A stretch of 64,000 nt of DNA from Lumbricus rubellus (GCA_945859605.1 OX243817.1:33846790-33910789); one strand, 5' to 3'; shown: positions 1 through 11,771, counted from the first letter of the stretch. Numbers and translations are program-made. Notes: generated by a model from the sequence alone, not told the origin.

Positions 1-3000
1 TAAAATCCCAGTTAGCTTGGTTGGCTTCTAGCCATGACAAACCCAATATGATCTCTGTGACTTGATCGGTCACTAGACAAGGCAGCGGATATGACTTCCG
101 TCCGATGTGAATGTTCAGCATAGCTTCACCATCCACTCGGATCTCACTGCCATTAGCAGCTAACAGCCGCTGTTCAGAAGGTATCACTCTATCGTCCGGT
201 ACGAAGCGTCTGGGCACTAGTGACATTTCACTTCCTGAGTCGAGAAGACATTGACGTCTTACCCCGTTCAGACGTGTGATAATGTAGGCCATCCTGCTCC
301 CTTTCACCAGTCGATTTTGTGCTTGTCCCGGAATCGATCCCGTGTTGTCCGGATCATTCCTCTCTTGACCTTGTTCAGCTGACATCTTTAGTTGCGGACA
401 ATTTCTGCGAATATGTCCTTTTCTCTTACACAGGAAACATATCTTGTCAGCCGCATTCCACCGCCGTTGTTGGAAGTCTTGTTGCTGACCCATCTGTTGA
501 CCAGGTATCCCGGAACCATCGTTCATCGGATCCAAACGATTCCATCCGACATCTGGTTTGTACGACCGGAAACCCGATTCCTGTCCTGACGTAAGTCGCC
601 CAAGTTCTTTGGTCAGGATCTCGATCCGCTGTTCCAGATCCGACATCCGTTGACCTGATGGATCCATGCCGCCTGACATCGGAGGATCCTCCTTGGTAGC
701 CTTGATCCTTCCGAGTCTACGATCCATGTCACCACCTGACGTTGACGGACGACCGTAGGCCTCCAAACGTACGGCATGTTTGTACGCGGCCTCAAGATCC
801 ACTGGTTCCCGTTCACGAACCTTTTGAGCAAGTTCGTGATTCAACAAGGCATCGATGAATGCATCACAAGCAATCGATTCGACTACCTCATTTGTCGGAC
901 CGGGATATGCCAGTACCATCAAACGTCTGATTTCTTGAACAACCGTACTCAGCGTTTCACCTGGCGCTTGACGGTAGGTACGTAGCTTGGTTCGGTATAG
1001 GTTCGTTTGATTATCAGAACCATACCTGTCCTTAAGCTTTTCAACCAAAGCTTGCCACGACACGTCTTGCTGTGCGCCCATATCCCACAACAATTGTGAC
1101 GCAGGTCCAGTCAGAGCACACATCAGCTGATCAGCCTTCTCGCGATCACTCCAATGGTTGCATCTGGCACAGACCTCAAACTTGGCCAGAAAAGCAGCAA
1201 TAGCTGTCTTTCCATCATACTTTTCAAGCTTAATCCTGATTCCGTGGTCTGTTGGAATCCGGTTCCTTGCCTGATTGGTTGACCTTTGACGTACCCTGAC
1301 TTGCGTAGCTCCGGATCCAGACGAATCATCACCGTTGCTCGATTCGTCATTATCCCCGATCCTTGTTCCGACACGTTGCCTGACCCGTGTATGATGCCGT
1401 TCGCGGATATCTCCTCTGCTTCGTCTCCTTCCAGACGTCACAGGATATCCGGTACTTTCACTTGAGGAGTCGCCTTCCTCTGCCTGTATCACTGTTCTAT
1501 GCTGACGACCTCGATCCCGTTGATCCACCGCAGATCGATGTGATGACGCACCAGTACGATGCACCGTTGCTCCCGATCTCTTGACGTCAGTATCACCTTG
1601 ACTGCCTCGTAGCTTGGGCTGAGTTACTTCTGGCTGACCAACCTGGTAACTCTGTTTGCTCCCACCGTTCCTTGATCCGTGACGTACCTTGCCAGCGTGC
1701 GTGGATCTCTCATCCGACGATACCACGTCGCTCCGTACTTTGACAGTCTGTTGCACCAGTCTCTTGACTTCCGGAGGACCAAGATGCAAGGAAGCTGACA
1801 CTTGTCCGGTTGCCTGTTCACGTGCTCGCGATCTCACCTTGATCGGCACGGTTTCCTTCCTGATTTCCGGTTGCTCCAACTTCCTGGGAACGTGCACCAT
1901 TCGTTCCGCTGCCATCGCCCGTTCCCGTTCACCAGACAATGCCATAGCCTCTAATCTTTGATGAATCGCAGCCATACTCTGTCGTAGGCTCAACATCTCC
2001 GATCGTAGGTCTATGTCTGCTTCATTTCCCGAGACGCTCTCAATCGTCTCTAGTCGAGGATGTTGCAGGCGGTTTCGACTGGGCACTTCTTTGACAGAAA
2101 GTATCTCAACTCGTCTATCAGGAAAGCGATACAAGTCATTACCAGAACAAGAAGGAACCAGATTATCAGAAAACATTGGTCTGGCTGTTTCAACAGCCGC
2201 AGGAACGCGTGGAACAGAATTCAACCAATGCTCAACACCAGCTACAGAAAAAGAAGTTTTGCACCGAGCACCCATAACTTCAACTCCCCGCTCAACAGGT
2301 TTAGAAACAGCAAAAGAAGCGTAACCACCAGCTACGTTCATGTCAGGCCAAACAGTTTTGGGACGCGCTCCAAAGAAGGCACCAGCTTCTGATTCACAAG
2401 AGAAAACGTTTTTAGAAGCAGTATCACCAAAAGACATACAAATCGGTCCATTACCCGCTACACTAGCATTACTTTGCAGCATACCAGTAAGTTGGCAAAA
2501 ATCTCTTACAGGGGCACAAGACACGTTCGGTTGAGAAACCAAACACTTGGCCAGGGCTCCAGGGTCAACAGTCAAACGAGAAAAAGAATCAACCCCACTT
2601 CTGGTACCACTTTGTGGCGTACCAGGGGGTGAGTCCACAGACGCTACGGGCGCCTTCCTTCGGCTATCGCCCCGCTGCAACCCATCGCCCTCAGGTTCGA
2701 TGGCATCACTTAGCGGTGCCGTTTCAGCGCCCGGGAGAAACTCGGTCTTACCAGGACGCCGTGAGTCTCCCGGGTCACTGTGCGCTGCGTGGTCCTCGCC
2801 AGCGACTTCACTCCTGGGGGAAGACGCTCCCGAAACCGACGCCTGCGATCCGCTGGCCCGCCCGGCTATATCAGACCCGCTCTCTGCCTCATCCGCGGTC
2901 GCCGAGTAGGCAACGTCCTGAGCACCAGGATGACCAACGCTCAACACAGGGTTCTTGTTCCCGCAGGCAGAGCGGCCTCGCCGGGCGCCGCTTCTCGCGA

Positions 3001-3169
3001 CGGCGGTCTCCGTCTTCTTACCCGTCTTATCGCTTCCTTTAGTTATCACGCGGCACCGAGCCGCCACCGAACCAACACCACCACTGGGGAATACTGCCGA
3101 TTCTCTTATCCCCGCTGACCATGTCGCTTGAAACCAGGGCCAGTCTCTCAGGGCAAATGCCCGACTCAT
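1..3169 (-). CDS. Gag-protease (start of Gag-Pol) of a Ty3/Gypsy-like LTR retrotransposon, partial
   Basis: Reading the minus strand in the frame of the zinc knuckle, I find no stop from the left edge to an in-frame TAA at 3202-3200. The first Met in frame is 3169-3167, giving at least 1,055 codons with the 3' end outside the window. A Gag-like core begins near residue 645 (KLEKYDG, then WSDREKADQLMCALTG). A CCHC zinc knuckle, CFLCKRKGHIRRNC, lies near residue 911. A retropepsin with LLDSGSEMSLVP (catalytic D-S-G) lies near residue 976, and ILGLSWLEANQANWDF follows at the edge. The order Gag, knuckle, protease in one frame is typical of Gypsy elements. The first ~640 residues are rich in Ser, Arg and Gly with no recognised domain, so translation may start internally, for example near a Met-rich helical stretch around 1970. 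Reverse transcriptase and integrase should lie left of the window. The long open frame suggests a young copy. Confidence 0.85.
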   Translation of the reverse strand, partial: MSRAFALRDWPWFQATWSAGIRESAVFPSGGVGSVAARCRVITKGSDKTGKKTETAVARSGARRGRSACGNKNPVLSVGHPGAQDVAYSATADEAESGSDIAGRASGSQASVSGASSPRSEVAGEDHAAHSDPGDSRRPGKTEFLPGAETAPLSDAIEPEGDGLQRGDSRRKAPVASVDSPPGTPQSGTRSGVDSFSRLTVDPGALAKCLVSQPNVSCAPVRDFCQLTGMLQSNASVAGNGPICMSFGDTASKNVFSCESEAGAFFGARPKTVWPDMNVAGGYASFAVSKPVERGVEVMGARCKTSFSVAGVEHWLNSVPRVPAAVETARPMFSDNLVPSCSGNDLYRFPDRRVEILSVKEVPSRNRLQHPRLETIESVSGNEADIDLRSEMLSLRQSMAAIHQRLEAMALSGERERAMAAERMVHVPRKLEQPEIRKETVPIKVRSRAREQATGQVSASLHLGPPEVKRLVQQTVKVRSDVVSSDERSTHAGKVRHGSRNGGSKQSYQVGQPEVTQPKLRGSQGDTDVKRSGATVHRTGASSHRSAVDQRDRGRQHRTVIQAEEGDSSSESTGYPVTSGRRRSRGDIRERHHTRVRQRVGTRIGDNDESSNGDDSSGSGATQVRVRQRSTNQARNRIPTDHGIRIKLEKYDGKTAIAAFLAKFEVCARCNHWSDREKADQLMCALTGPASQLLWDMGAQQDVSWQALVEKLKDRYGSDNQTNLYRTKLRTYRQAPGETLSTVVQEIRRLMVLAYPGPTNEVVESIACDAFIDALLNHELAQKVREREPVDLEAAYKHAVRLEAYGRPSTSGGDMDRRLGRIKATKEDPPMSGGMDPSGQRMSDLEQRIEILTKELGRLTSGQESGFRSYKPDVGWNRLDPMNDGSGIPGQQMGQQQDFQQRRWNAADKICFLCKRKGHIRRNCPQLKMSAEQGQERNDPDNTGSIPGQAQNRLVKGSRMAYIITRLNGVRRQCLLDSGSEMSLVPRRFVPDDRVIPSEQRLLAANGSEIRVDGEAMLNIHIGRKSYPLPCLVTDQVTEIILGLSWLEANQANWDF

Positions 3170-3202
3170 CTTGTCGATCACAATCACCCAAGTGACGATT
3201 TA

Positions 3203-4808
3203 CTCACAGACACTCCGACGGGCGGAGGCGGTTCGTAGGCCCGATGGAAACTGAAGCCAACGACGGTCGCCCTCCGTCACCGCGCGCGTAAACTCCACCG
3301 ACACGAAACTAGCAAAGACGCCCGCGCTGATGCGCGGCGCTTGCCGGGGTGCTCGCCTCACCCGATCTTCCGACACGAACACTCACAACCGACACCGAGA
3401 CCAACAGACAAACGCGGGTCGCCGACTTGGCAGAAGACCGCAGGAACCAACAGTTGGACCACCGGTGAACCACTTGGGACGACCGGGGCTGACGCGCGGC
3501 TCCAAACAGCCCTTGTCTCCCGCGCTCTCCCGACTTGAGGCGCGCAGCCAAACACTGTCGCTGCCGGTAACTTTCCCGTTGGCACTTAGCCGGAAACTCA
3601 CAAGAGCGTCGTGGTGCGATGCTGTTCTGCGCCGGTAGATCCGAGGTAAAAATAAAAGGCCGGGAGGCCTGGGGAACAGGTAAACGGAAAACCCGTGTCT
3701 ACAAATTAGACTAATGTTTTATAGGTTTTCTTAAGGCGCTTGTCGCCCTTACTCTCAACAGTTACTGACCTCAGTGGTAAGTCCCTGACAAAACACTTGG
3801 TCTTATCTAGCACTGTAACGTAAAGAAGACTACCTTGCAAAGCCCTCAGCTTGCCTGGACTCTTGGTCCACCACTTACTCCCTACTCAACGGTGAGCAAC
3901 AGATTCTAGAAAGTGACGAGTCACACGGAGAATCTAAACAACCGGTCACCAAGATCGTTCTCAACACAGCGAGAGTCCAATGTCGGCTGACAGACAATCT
4001 AAACTCCGCAAGAAACACCCGGTAACAGTAACACCGATTACAGCGTCCAATGTCGGTTGGCAGACAGTCGATTATCCACCACCAAGGACCTGCAATACAA
4101 CAGTTACAGACGAACGCACCCGATACCACCAACAAGGATACAACCGTCGTGTTCTTCAAAGAGGAGACCCGCCTCAACTCTACAGAAACAACGACACACA
4201 AGGAACACGTAACTTAGACTGTAACCAACAGTCAACGGAACCTTCACAGAATACTGCGATCGCCCGCTAGGCGTATCACGAATACTGTATTCTTCCCTGA
4301 GCTGTCACGCAGCCTCAGCAGCTCGAATCTCAGCGATCGATGACAAGACACAGCCCTGACAGATCTTGCCGCAAATCCGCACTACGTTAGCGTTGCTTCA
4401 ACAAAGGATCGCCGTAGTCGCGTTCGAACGTGGCCAAGCCACACTGTAGGAGACAGACGAACACAACCGAAATCACTGTAGAAAGTCGCAGCAGAAAACG
4501 CTTTAACAATCTAAGCACATACGGAGGAAACGCTTCCTCCGCAATATAAGCGGCGCACCGTGTGGCACGTCTTAGTCCACCGGCAAAATACATGATAACA
4601 CTCTATACTTTGGCCTAAAAAGTATACTTGGTCTTCCATAGGAAGAATCTGAAACCTAATATTATAAACCTGTCTCAAAACGAAACCGGTTTCAGGTACA
4701 AGACACATAGCCAAAAGGCTACCCAACGAGAGTCATGCTTACTCCAGCCAAGTCTCGGTAAGTAGTTATTTTGTCTTATACCTCTTGTGGCATGTCCGCC
4801 ACACTACA
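3203..4808 (-). mobile_element. 5' leader and probable 5' LTR of the Gypsy-like element
   Basis: This stretch precedes the Gag frame on the minus strand and holds no convincing gene. A plausible LTR 5' end, TGTAGTGTGGCGGACATGCC, starts at 4808 on the minus strand, followed within 40 bases by a TATA-like GGTATAAG. An internal imperfect repeat around GTCCAATGTCGG occurs at about 3978 and 4047. The LTR inner border and primer-binding site could not be fixed because the partner LTR is outside the window. Short open frames here on both strands look incidental. Confidence 0.45.
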
Positions 4809-5727
4809 AGACGCCCATAGGATGGGCATCTTGGAGCAATGGAAATTGACTAAAAGAAGTGGTATTGTAATCATGCATTTTTAGACTAAACCAATAAGCT
4901 GCATGACAGCTAAACAAATTTAACCAAGACTAAAAGATCCTAAAGCTACAAGGCAAATCAAAACACGAGAAGCAAAAACTCCAACCTCATGCTATAAGTC
5001 ATTATTGTCATTTTCACCTTAAACACAGGCTAACGAAAAGACACATACGAATCTCTGGGATATTAATCGATCTGTAGGCCTACATTCTTCATGACACCAA
5101 CTCTTACACTTCCTGCATTAGGCTATATCCATGTTTTCTTCAATAAACATTGGCAAATTTGTAGACTCAGAATATTGATGAGCAGAAGGTGGTGTCATGG
5201 TAGGCACCAATTCTTGGCCACTTGCTAATGGTATCCAAGACGCTCATGGGCATCTTGTAATCTATATGCTTAGTATACATTCAAGACGCCCATGGGCTTC
5301 TTGTAATCTCTATGCTTCCTATGCATTCAGGATGCCCATGGGCTTCTTGTAATTTTCGAGTCCTTTTCTACTGACGCCATTTTATTTAACGAGGTTAAGG
5401 TTTACGAGTTAGATAAAACCATTAAAACAACTATAAATGAATCCAAAATAAACGTTGAAGTGCACCAATTTTTACTGCATAAGGCTAAAGAGAAAATTAG
5501 GAAGATTCGTGAATGTGTACTTACGCAAAAGGGGTGAAAATTTAGAAAATTGATTTATCGCGTCAATATCTCGAATACTGAAACATCACTGTTATGGAAG
5601 GTTCACAAGATGTCGCTGCATGCAATGAGACAACTAAAATACGAATTTATGTATGTTTATCCGTTTTAAAGGGGGTGGGCGTCTTATTCGCCCTGGGCAT
5701 CTTGTAGCACTCTCCCCTACGATCAAG
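4809..5727. repeat. AT-rich stretch with repeated short palindromes around GCCCATGGGC
   Basis: No gene seen. Four related imperfect hairpins lie at about 4808-4833, 5238-5256, 5283-5304 and 5330-5350, each a variant of AAGAYGCCCATGGGCTTCTTG followed by TAATCTCTATGC-like sequence. A further related motif is near 5690. They look like a degenerate interspersed repeat next to the LTR element. Confidence 0.5.
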
Positions 5728-5885
5728 AAGAGATGAGGAAAATAGAAGGAGGGTGAAGAGAAAAAAGAAGCAGATAAAAGAAGAAGAAGAAGAAGAAGAA
5801 GAAAAAGAAGAAGAAGAAAAGGAGGCGGAGGAAGAGGAAGGAGATAAAAGAAGTAAGAAAAAGAAACAAAGAAGAAGAAAAGATG
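5728..5885. repeat. Polypurine tract with (GAA)n microsatellite
   Basis: Almost pure A/G on the plus strand, with a run of GAA triplets around 5780-5822 and degenerate GGA/GAA around it. Open frames across it are low-complexity artefacts. Confidence 0.9.
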
Positions 5886-7440
5886 AAACATGAAAATAAT
5901 GTATTACTCAATAGGCAGCCTTGGACACTGTAAGACTTAAGTGATCACGACTTCCTGTTGATCGAGTCATCCCACACCAGGTGACCATCCTCTCCTTCAC
6001 CGTCTGACCTTCACGTCAACGGTTCACGGCAGTTCCGTTATAATGTAAAATTCCGCTCATCTTCATATCTTAACGGAAATGTGAATACCAATCTATGGCT
6101 TACAGACAGAAGCGCCAGGCTTGCATCCTGCAGCAGATTGATCAATCCGAAGAATCGCAGACAATAATTATTCTCAATCTTTATTGTTCAATTTTGATAG
6201 GAGAGCGATTCGGTGATAATTAATTTGAGTTTTCGTTGTGAATCCAATTGTGCGTTGACAGTAAACAATTGAACAGCCATCGATAACCGGAGCGGAAGTT
6301 TGTTTGTATGTGCACTTGCTGTAGCGTTCCTTCAACCTGGCTACTCAGAGGCGCTCCAGACTGCAGCGCGTTCATGGCATTCGACTTTCAGCCCTTCCAT
6401 CCGGGTGCACGGCGACGAACATACCCACTACACCACCGCGCCCCGCAAAGTGTTTGAAGTACATGCCAGCAATCCAACTCACGCATACGATGTTAGGCAT
6501 GTCGAAGAGTCAAAAACTTATTCATTGATTATTGAGGGATGCCGGATATGATGGAGATGATCGTAATCTGAAATTTCGAAGGAGAGATTTAAAAGCAGAT
6601 TGCAAACCATGCACCAAGATTATCGCAACGTCGTTACATCGTGTCCCAAATGCAGCTGTCAACATATAGGCCTACTGTATCTGATCAGATGTAGGCCTAC
6701 ATGTAGGCTATGTAAAAGTTTGGCTGCCATAAGACCACGGAATGACGAACGAGAACGAGAACGCAGGTGAGGCCCATTACGCCTGGAATGAGAAGGATTG
6801 TAGGCCTAATTTGGAGAAGGCGACGGATCTGTGTTGGAAATCTTAAAGAGGTGACACTCTAGAATAAAAACTTTCATTCACATGAAGTATAGCCTACTTT
6901 CTAAAACACTCTGATATTGCATAGCAAAGGTGTTGACAAGGGGTGTGGGGGTTAAAACTCCCAATTGGTATATGAAAAAACGTTTCTAAAGGTTATTTGT
7001 CCAATTCTTTAAGAAGAAAACAAGCATCTGCATGGTCTCATAAATCCGACCATCAGAAATTCCTGGCTGCGCCACTGTTGCATAGCAAGCATAGACTCAA
7101 TAATGCGTTCGAAATTTTATGCTCCATCCGCAATTTCCGCATGCACCATAGACAACTCGGCAGGAGTGAGTAGGTATTCTATGACACTATTGGCGGGTAG
7201 ACACCTGGGCGAGGGAGAATTACAATGACCACTGGTCTTCATATAGGCTACCTTACCCATGCTACAGTAGGCCTAATATTTATAGAGTCAATAAAACTTA
7301 ACGCCAAAGGTGTCTCAATGCTACGAGCTCAAGGGACTGCTAAAAGGTTTTTGCCGTCTTTGGCAGAATAAAGGTAATTTTGAATGCGCGGTACAAAGTA
7401 TAACTGTTTGTTTCCTTGATTTCATTGTAAAAATAAGCTT
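5886..7440. other. Non-coding sequence upstream of vWA copy A
   Basis: I see no exon here. In particular I searched for the signal-peptide exon and the CCAAT/TATA promoter block seen in copies B and C and did not find them. A short open frame at 6300-6551 begins with a non-ATG codon and overlaps a SINE-tail motif (GCTACTCAGAGGCGC near 6340), so I do not call it a gene. Several TAGGCCTA palindromes occur. Confidence 0.5.
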
Positions 7441-7448
7441 TTAGGCAG

Positions 7449-7639
7449 AATGTGGACTTTTGCTTCTACCTCGACGGTTCTTCAACTGTTTGTGGTGGTG
7501 ATGAACCGTGTGACAACTGGGAATCCGTTCTGCAGTTCAGCAAAAATATAACCAATACCTTCGACATTGGACCGACAAAGGACCGGGTTGCTCTTGTAAC
7601 TGGCTTTAACGGGGTTGAAGTTGAATGGGACTTGAGGCG
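7449..7639 (+). CDS. vWA copy A, exon 2 (first half of vWA domain)
   Basis: Codes for VDFCFYLDGSSTVCGG and onwards, ending DLR before the donor GTAAGC in phase 2 as in the other copies. It holds the MIDAS DxSxT and the CGGDEPC loop. The acceptor is uncertain: AG at 7443-7444 or 7447-7448, neither of which matches the phase-1 junction of copies B and C. Confidence 0.75.
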
Positions 7640-7786
7640 GTAAGCGAATCATGCCAATTTATTAATATTCCCAGCTCTCTGAGAAATCAGAAAATTTTTG
7701 GATAACAAATTTGACAACCATTAATGCATTTGTGCATGCATAATATAATGTGATTATGTAAGCTTATACAACTATAATTATTATAC

Positions 7787-7911
7787 ACTAGCTGAACCCG
7801 GCCACGCGTTGCTGTGGCTGAAAAGAGCCTCCTCTCCTCTCCCCTCCGCCTTCCCCCTCCCCCTCCCCCTCCCCCCCCCCCTCCCCCTCCCCCTCCCCCC
7901 CCCCCCCCCCC

Positions 7912-7950
<39 letters not shown>

Positions 7951-8700
7951 CCCTCCCCCCCCCCCCCCCCCTCCCCCTCCCCCTCCCCCTCCCCCTCCCC
8001 CTCCCCCTCCCCCTCCCCCTCCCCCTCCCCCTCCCCCTCCCCCTCCCCCTCCCCCTCCCCCTCCCCCTCCCCCTCCCCCTCCCCCTCCCCCTCCCCCTCC
8101 TCCTCCCCCTCCCCCTCCCCCTCCCCCTCCCCCTCCCCCTCCCCCTCCCCCTCCCCCTCCCCCTCCCCCTCCCCCTCCCCCTCCCCCTCCCCCTCCCCCT
8201 CCCCCTCCCCCTCCCCCTCCCCCTCCCCCTCCCCCTCCCCTCCCCCTCCCCCTCTTCCTCCCCCTCCCCCTCCCCCTCCCCCTCCCCCTCCCCTCCCTGT
8301 TCGTCCCGCTCTTTCGCCTCCTTTCCTCCCTCACACCGTCCCTTTGCGATGGCGAAGCGGATCGCGCCATAAAACACTTGAGCAAGAAGGCCGCAATGAA
8401 ATGCGAAGGCCGCAATGAAATGCGCTAAAGAAATAAATGGAACAAACGTGCCCGAATTGGTATGCAAGGCTTATTGACGGGCCTAGGCTATGTGTTGAAA
8501 ACGGTCAAATTTTAGTTTTTTTGTTGAAAAGATTGCGCTTTTTGCGAAAAATCATTCTGCAAACCCGGCCGTGTTGGAACTAAACGTTTTGGTGAAGTTC
8601 TGAAAGCAATCGGCGCAGAAAGTTCGGAGATAACTTGCAAGGCGCCAAACGCGGTTACATTTTTAGGCCCTATTTATATAGAAGATGTACACCCTACTCG
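7787..8700. mobile_element. Interspersed element with ACTAGCTGAACCCGG terminus carrying a CCCCCT array
   Basis: Begins CACTAGCTGAACCCGGCCAC and appears to end around TTTATATAGAAGATG. The same terminus in the opposite orientation, ending ACGCCGGGTTTTACAGCTAGT, closes an insertion at 36482 in copy C, also with a G/C-skewed minisatellite next to it. The family was not identified. It sits in intron 2 of copy A. Confidence 0.5.
7830..8298. repeat. (CCCCCT)n hexamer array, about 450 bp
   Basis: Long, nearly regular run of CCCCCT hexamers with early stretches of pure C (about 7880-7970) and few interruptions. The three frames of each strand give poly-Pro/Leu or poly-Gly/Arg frames, which are artefacts. 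Confidence 0.97.
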
Positions 8701-9112
8701 TGTGTCTGCGTAAACAGGCGTAGCTACATGTGCATCATGAAAGCCTAATGTATGAAAGTGTCTCTGTCCTGTCATGTATGTACAAGGGGGGCCCAAAACA
8801 GTGTACCACTGTACCCCATAAGGTTTTTTGCAAATATTTTGGTCAGAAGCAAGCATTTTAAAATAAAATCTTACGGTTTTAAAGTCAATTCATATTTTTA
8901 AAAGGTTTTATTGTTTACTTTATTGCACCCATCCAATTATTCTGATACAATCATGTACAACTAAGTACAGTGAAAGAGGAGTCAGCAAATGCTAATAGCT
9001 TATACAATCCTTACCCTTCTTTCTTAATTAATATTCATGAATGATTGTATATCAGACTTAATACTAAACTAGAACTTAATTAACAATGCAACAGTGATAG
9101 TCACAATGCTTA

Positions 9113-9990
9113 ATTATAGTATTAACAACAATGATATTAACACTAATAATAGTAAAAGATCTATCAATTTTAATGAAACCACCCACTGCATGGTTTGACG
9201 ATTCAAAAACATAGCGCAACAAAAATAGCATAAACTCGATATTATTAAGTCACATCTCAAAGAATTGTTGTGAAATGAACTTGACAGTGCTTCACAACTT
9301 GCGTTCGATGTGTCCACCATAAATGCCCACACAGTGGCACACTCACTTAATCTGAGCATCTTTAAAAAGTTTTGGATAACCCTGTTGATGTGCTATACAC
9401 CGTGATTCAAAAAAAGTAAGCCAAATTATTTTTCATATATCTCTAGTGCCTGATAACATATCACGCTAAAATTTTCCAAATGTTTAGAGAATTGGACGAA
9501 GAATATGATTCCAAAATTTCATGGGATAAAGTTGAACGGATAAAAAGATATGCATCTTTAAACTTCATATGCCGAAATTGCCGTTTACAAGTAATTTTTG
9601 GTCAGATTCAATAAAAAAGTAAGCTAAACTGTTTTTATTATATCTCCAATGCCTGATAATTAATCATACTAAAACTTGATCGTCATCTCGCTAAATGACT
9701 TCACAGTGACGTGCAGCTACGCTCATTGGCTACCCCGTTTCATTTAGGGCTAAGCCATAGCTAATAATAATAAATATAAAAATAATCGTGCAATATCATG
9801 TTCGTTTGATAACAAACAATTCAATTTGAGATGTGACTTTACAAAATCGCGTTTAGATATAGGCCTATGTTACTTTTTGTCACGTTATGCTTTTGAATCG
9901 TCAAAAAGCAGTGGGTGGTCTCATTAAAAGTGGTAAATCTTTTATTTTGTTTAAAATATTTCGGTGTTAATAATTCTTAAAATTTTCAGA
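9113..9990. repeat. Imperfect inverted repeat flanking a mariner end
   Basis: The arm at about 9165-9280 (with ACCACCCACTGC and AAGTCACATCTCAA) is matched in reverse complement by about 9820-9945 (with TTGAGATGTGACTT and GCAGTGGGTGG). The loop contains the mariner-like fragment at 9398-9683. No coding frame is convincing. Confidence 0.65.
9398..9683 (+). mobile_element. Mariner-like terminal fragment
   Basis: Begins CACCGTGATTC and is closely similar to the left terminus of the mariner-like element at 28656, including both subterminal units (GTAAGCCAAATT and GTAAGCTAAACTG). It has no transposase sequence. Confidence 0.7.
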
Positions 9991-10169
9991 TTCATGATTT
10001 CGTTATTAGGCCTAAGACAGTAAAATTGATTTTTTTAAAAACATTACAATTGACATGGCGGCAGGCTTCACTGACAAATTGTGTGCTCAGATTCCTTATT
10101 TTCATCTCTGTTAATGCATTTTTCATCCAACACTTAGGTCTACTTCATAGATGATCGTGTTTTCTACAG

Positions 10170-10473
10170 ATACACATCTAAGAATCCGCTCATATCAGCC
10201 ATTGGCAGAGTCCAGTTCAAAGGAGGCGTGTTTACCGATTTAAATTCCACGCAACTCCTTTTCAGTAAAATCTTCAATCTAGCATCTGGAGACAACGTAA
10301 TTTCGAAAAATTTGATACTATTTATCTCTGATGGTGCCCCGGACGTTAGCGAAGCGGCAGCAGCAGCTGCATCAAAAGCGATTCAGGAGCATGGAGCTAC
10401 GGTGTGCGTGGTCTGCGTTTTGCCGGGATGCATCGAAAGCTGGGCAAAAGCCATAGCATCGCCCCCCGAAAAG
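10170..10473 (+). CDS. vWA copy A, exon 3 (second half of vWA domain)
   Basis: Acceptor CTACAG, then a codon split 2+1 with exon 2. Codes YTSKNPLISAIGRVQF, with GGVFTD (MIDAS Thr) and FISDGAP (MIDAS Asp), ending ASPPEK before donor GTGAGA in phase 0. It is 304 bases, against 310 in B and 298 in C. Confidence 0.85.
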
Positions 10474-10817
10474 GTGAGATGGGGACACACAGTTAACATT
10501 ATCTTTCATTACAGCTGTAGATGAGGAGTAGACCTACGCTCTAAGTCTCAATGGTCGATTCGTTTTTGGTTATAGTCTACTGGAATGAACTTATCAGAAC
10601 ATAACATAAAATATTATTTTTACATGTACATGTAGGCCTAAGTTTGGTCTTGACAAAACCAACCGGATATAATGTCTACTCTGTAGCGTTTGCCTCAAAG
10701 AGAGTGTGCTCATGCGATCGGGAAGACATAGCATTAGCCATGATACAGCTCGCCGTCTATGTTCCAACGTGAACTATAGAATCTCAATTAATGAGACACT
10801 ATAATTGGTACGATATT

Positions 10818-11000
10818 CAGAGACGTAACTAGCGTTGGGCTTGGGGGGGGCTCAAGCCCCCAAACGAAGCTTAACCCCCCCCCCAAATAAATCAAACCGT
10901 TGTATGCTTACGGCTAAATACATTACGGCACCATTATAGACTTATCATGCTCGAGGATTAAGCCCCCCCCCCCAAACGAAAAATCCTAGTTACGTTCCTG
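10818..11000. mobile_element. hAT-like MITE with 8-bp TSD ACGATATT
   Basis: Termini CAGAGACGTAACTAG and CTAGTTACGTTCCTG are near inverted repeats. The flanks carry the perfect 8-bp duplication ACGATATT at 10810-10817 and 11001-11008. The interior has runs of C and G (CCCCCCCCCC near 10880). It lies in intron 3 of copy A. Confidence 0.85.
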
Positions 11001-11262
11001 ACGATATTTATTATTATAATGCATCGCCCGAGATATTGCTCTACTTGATGCTTGTCTTCTGCAGACGAACTGCAGGATCAGAGCTACAACAAATCTTAAA
11101 CTTGACTACTTATAAAAGTAACCATGACGACTCATAGAAGTAGCCAAGACAACCTATTCCGTGAGACGTTTTGGAATACATTTAGGCTGCCAGAAAGTAA
11201 CCAAAGTCATTGCCTGTTTATGTTCTGAAAAAATCTCCATGCAGTGTCGTTACCGCATGGCC

Positions 11263-11470
<208 letters not shown>

Positions 11471-11771
11471 ATAATATTAATTAATTATCGTTGGCCGCTT
11501 CTAATTATACTCAAGCGACTTACATTGTTGTATTGCACACTTGCATTGCTGTATTGGACACTTACATTGTTGTATTGGACACTTACATTGTTGTATTGCA
11601 CAATTATAAGCCTACATTGCTGCAATGCACGCAGTGATACCAAGAGCTGATTGCCTTTAAACGCTCTGTATGTAGTGTATCCATTGAAATGATGTTTCCC
11701 TCTTCTGATTCCTGCCTATTTCTCTAAAGAAGGCACATTTCGCACTCACCGGAATAATCTGTTTGTTTTAG

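Noticed and set aside
2060..2909. Plus-strand frames of 103-142 codons in the first 3 kb
   Set aside because: They are shadows of the minus-strand Gag-protease frame, which has a zinc knuckle and protease motif.
6300..6551. Frame resembling a signal peptide (FVCALAVAFLQPGYSEA), considered as exon 1 of vWA copy A
   Set aside because: Starts at a non-ATG codon, does not match the MSAI signal exon of B and C, and the text after it is a SINE-tail motif.
7687..8467. Open frames of 187-242 codons coding poly-Gly, poly-Pro or Gly-Arg
   Set aside because: They follow from the CCCCCT hexamer array, appear on both strands and in several frames, and have no flanking coding signal.
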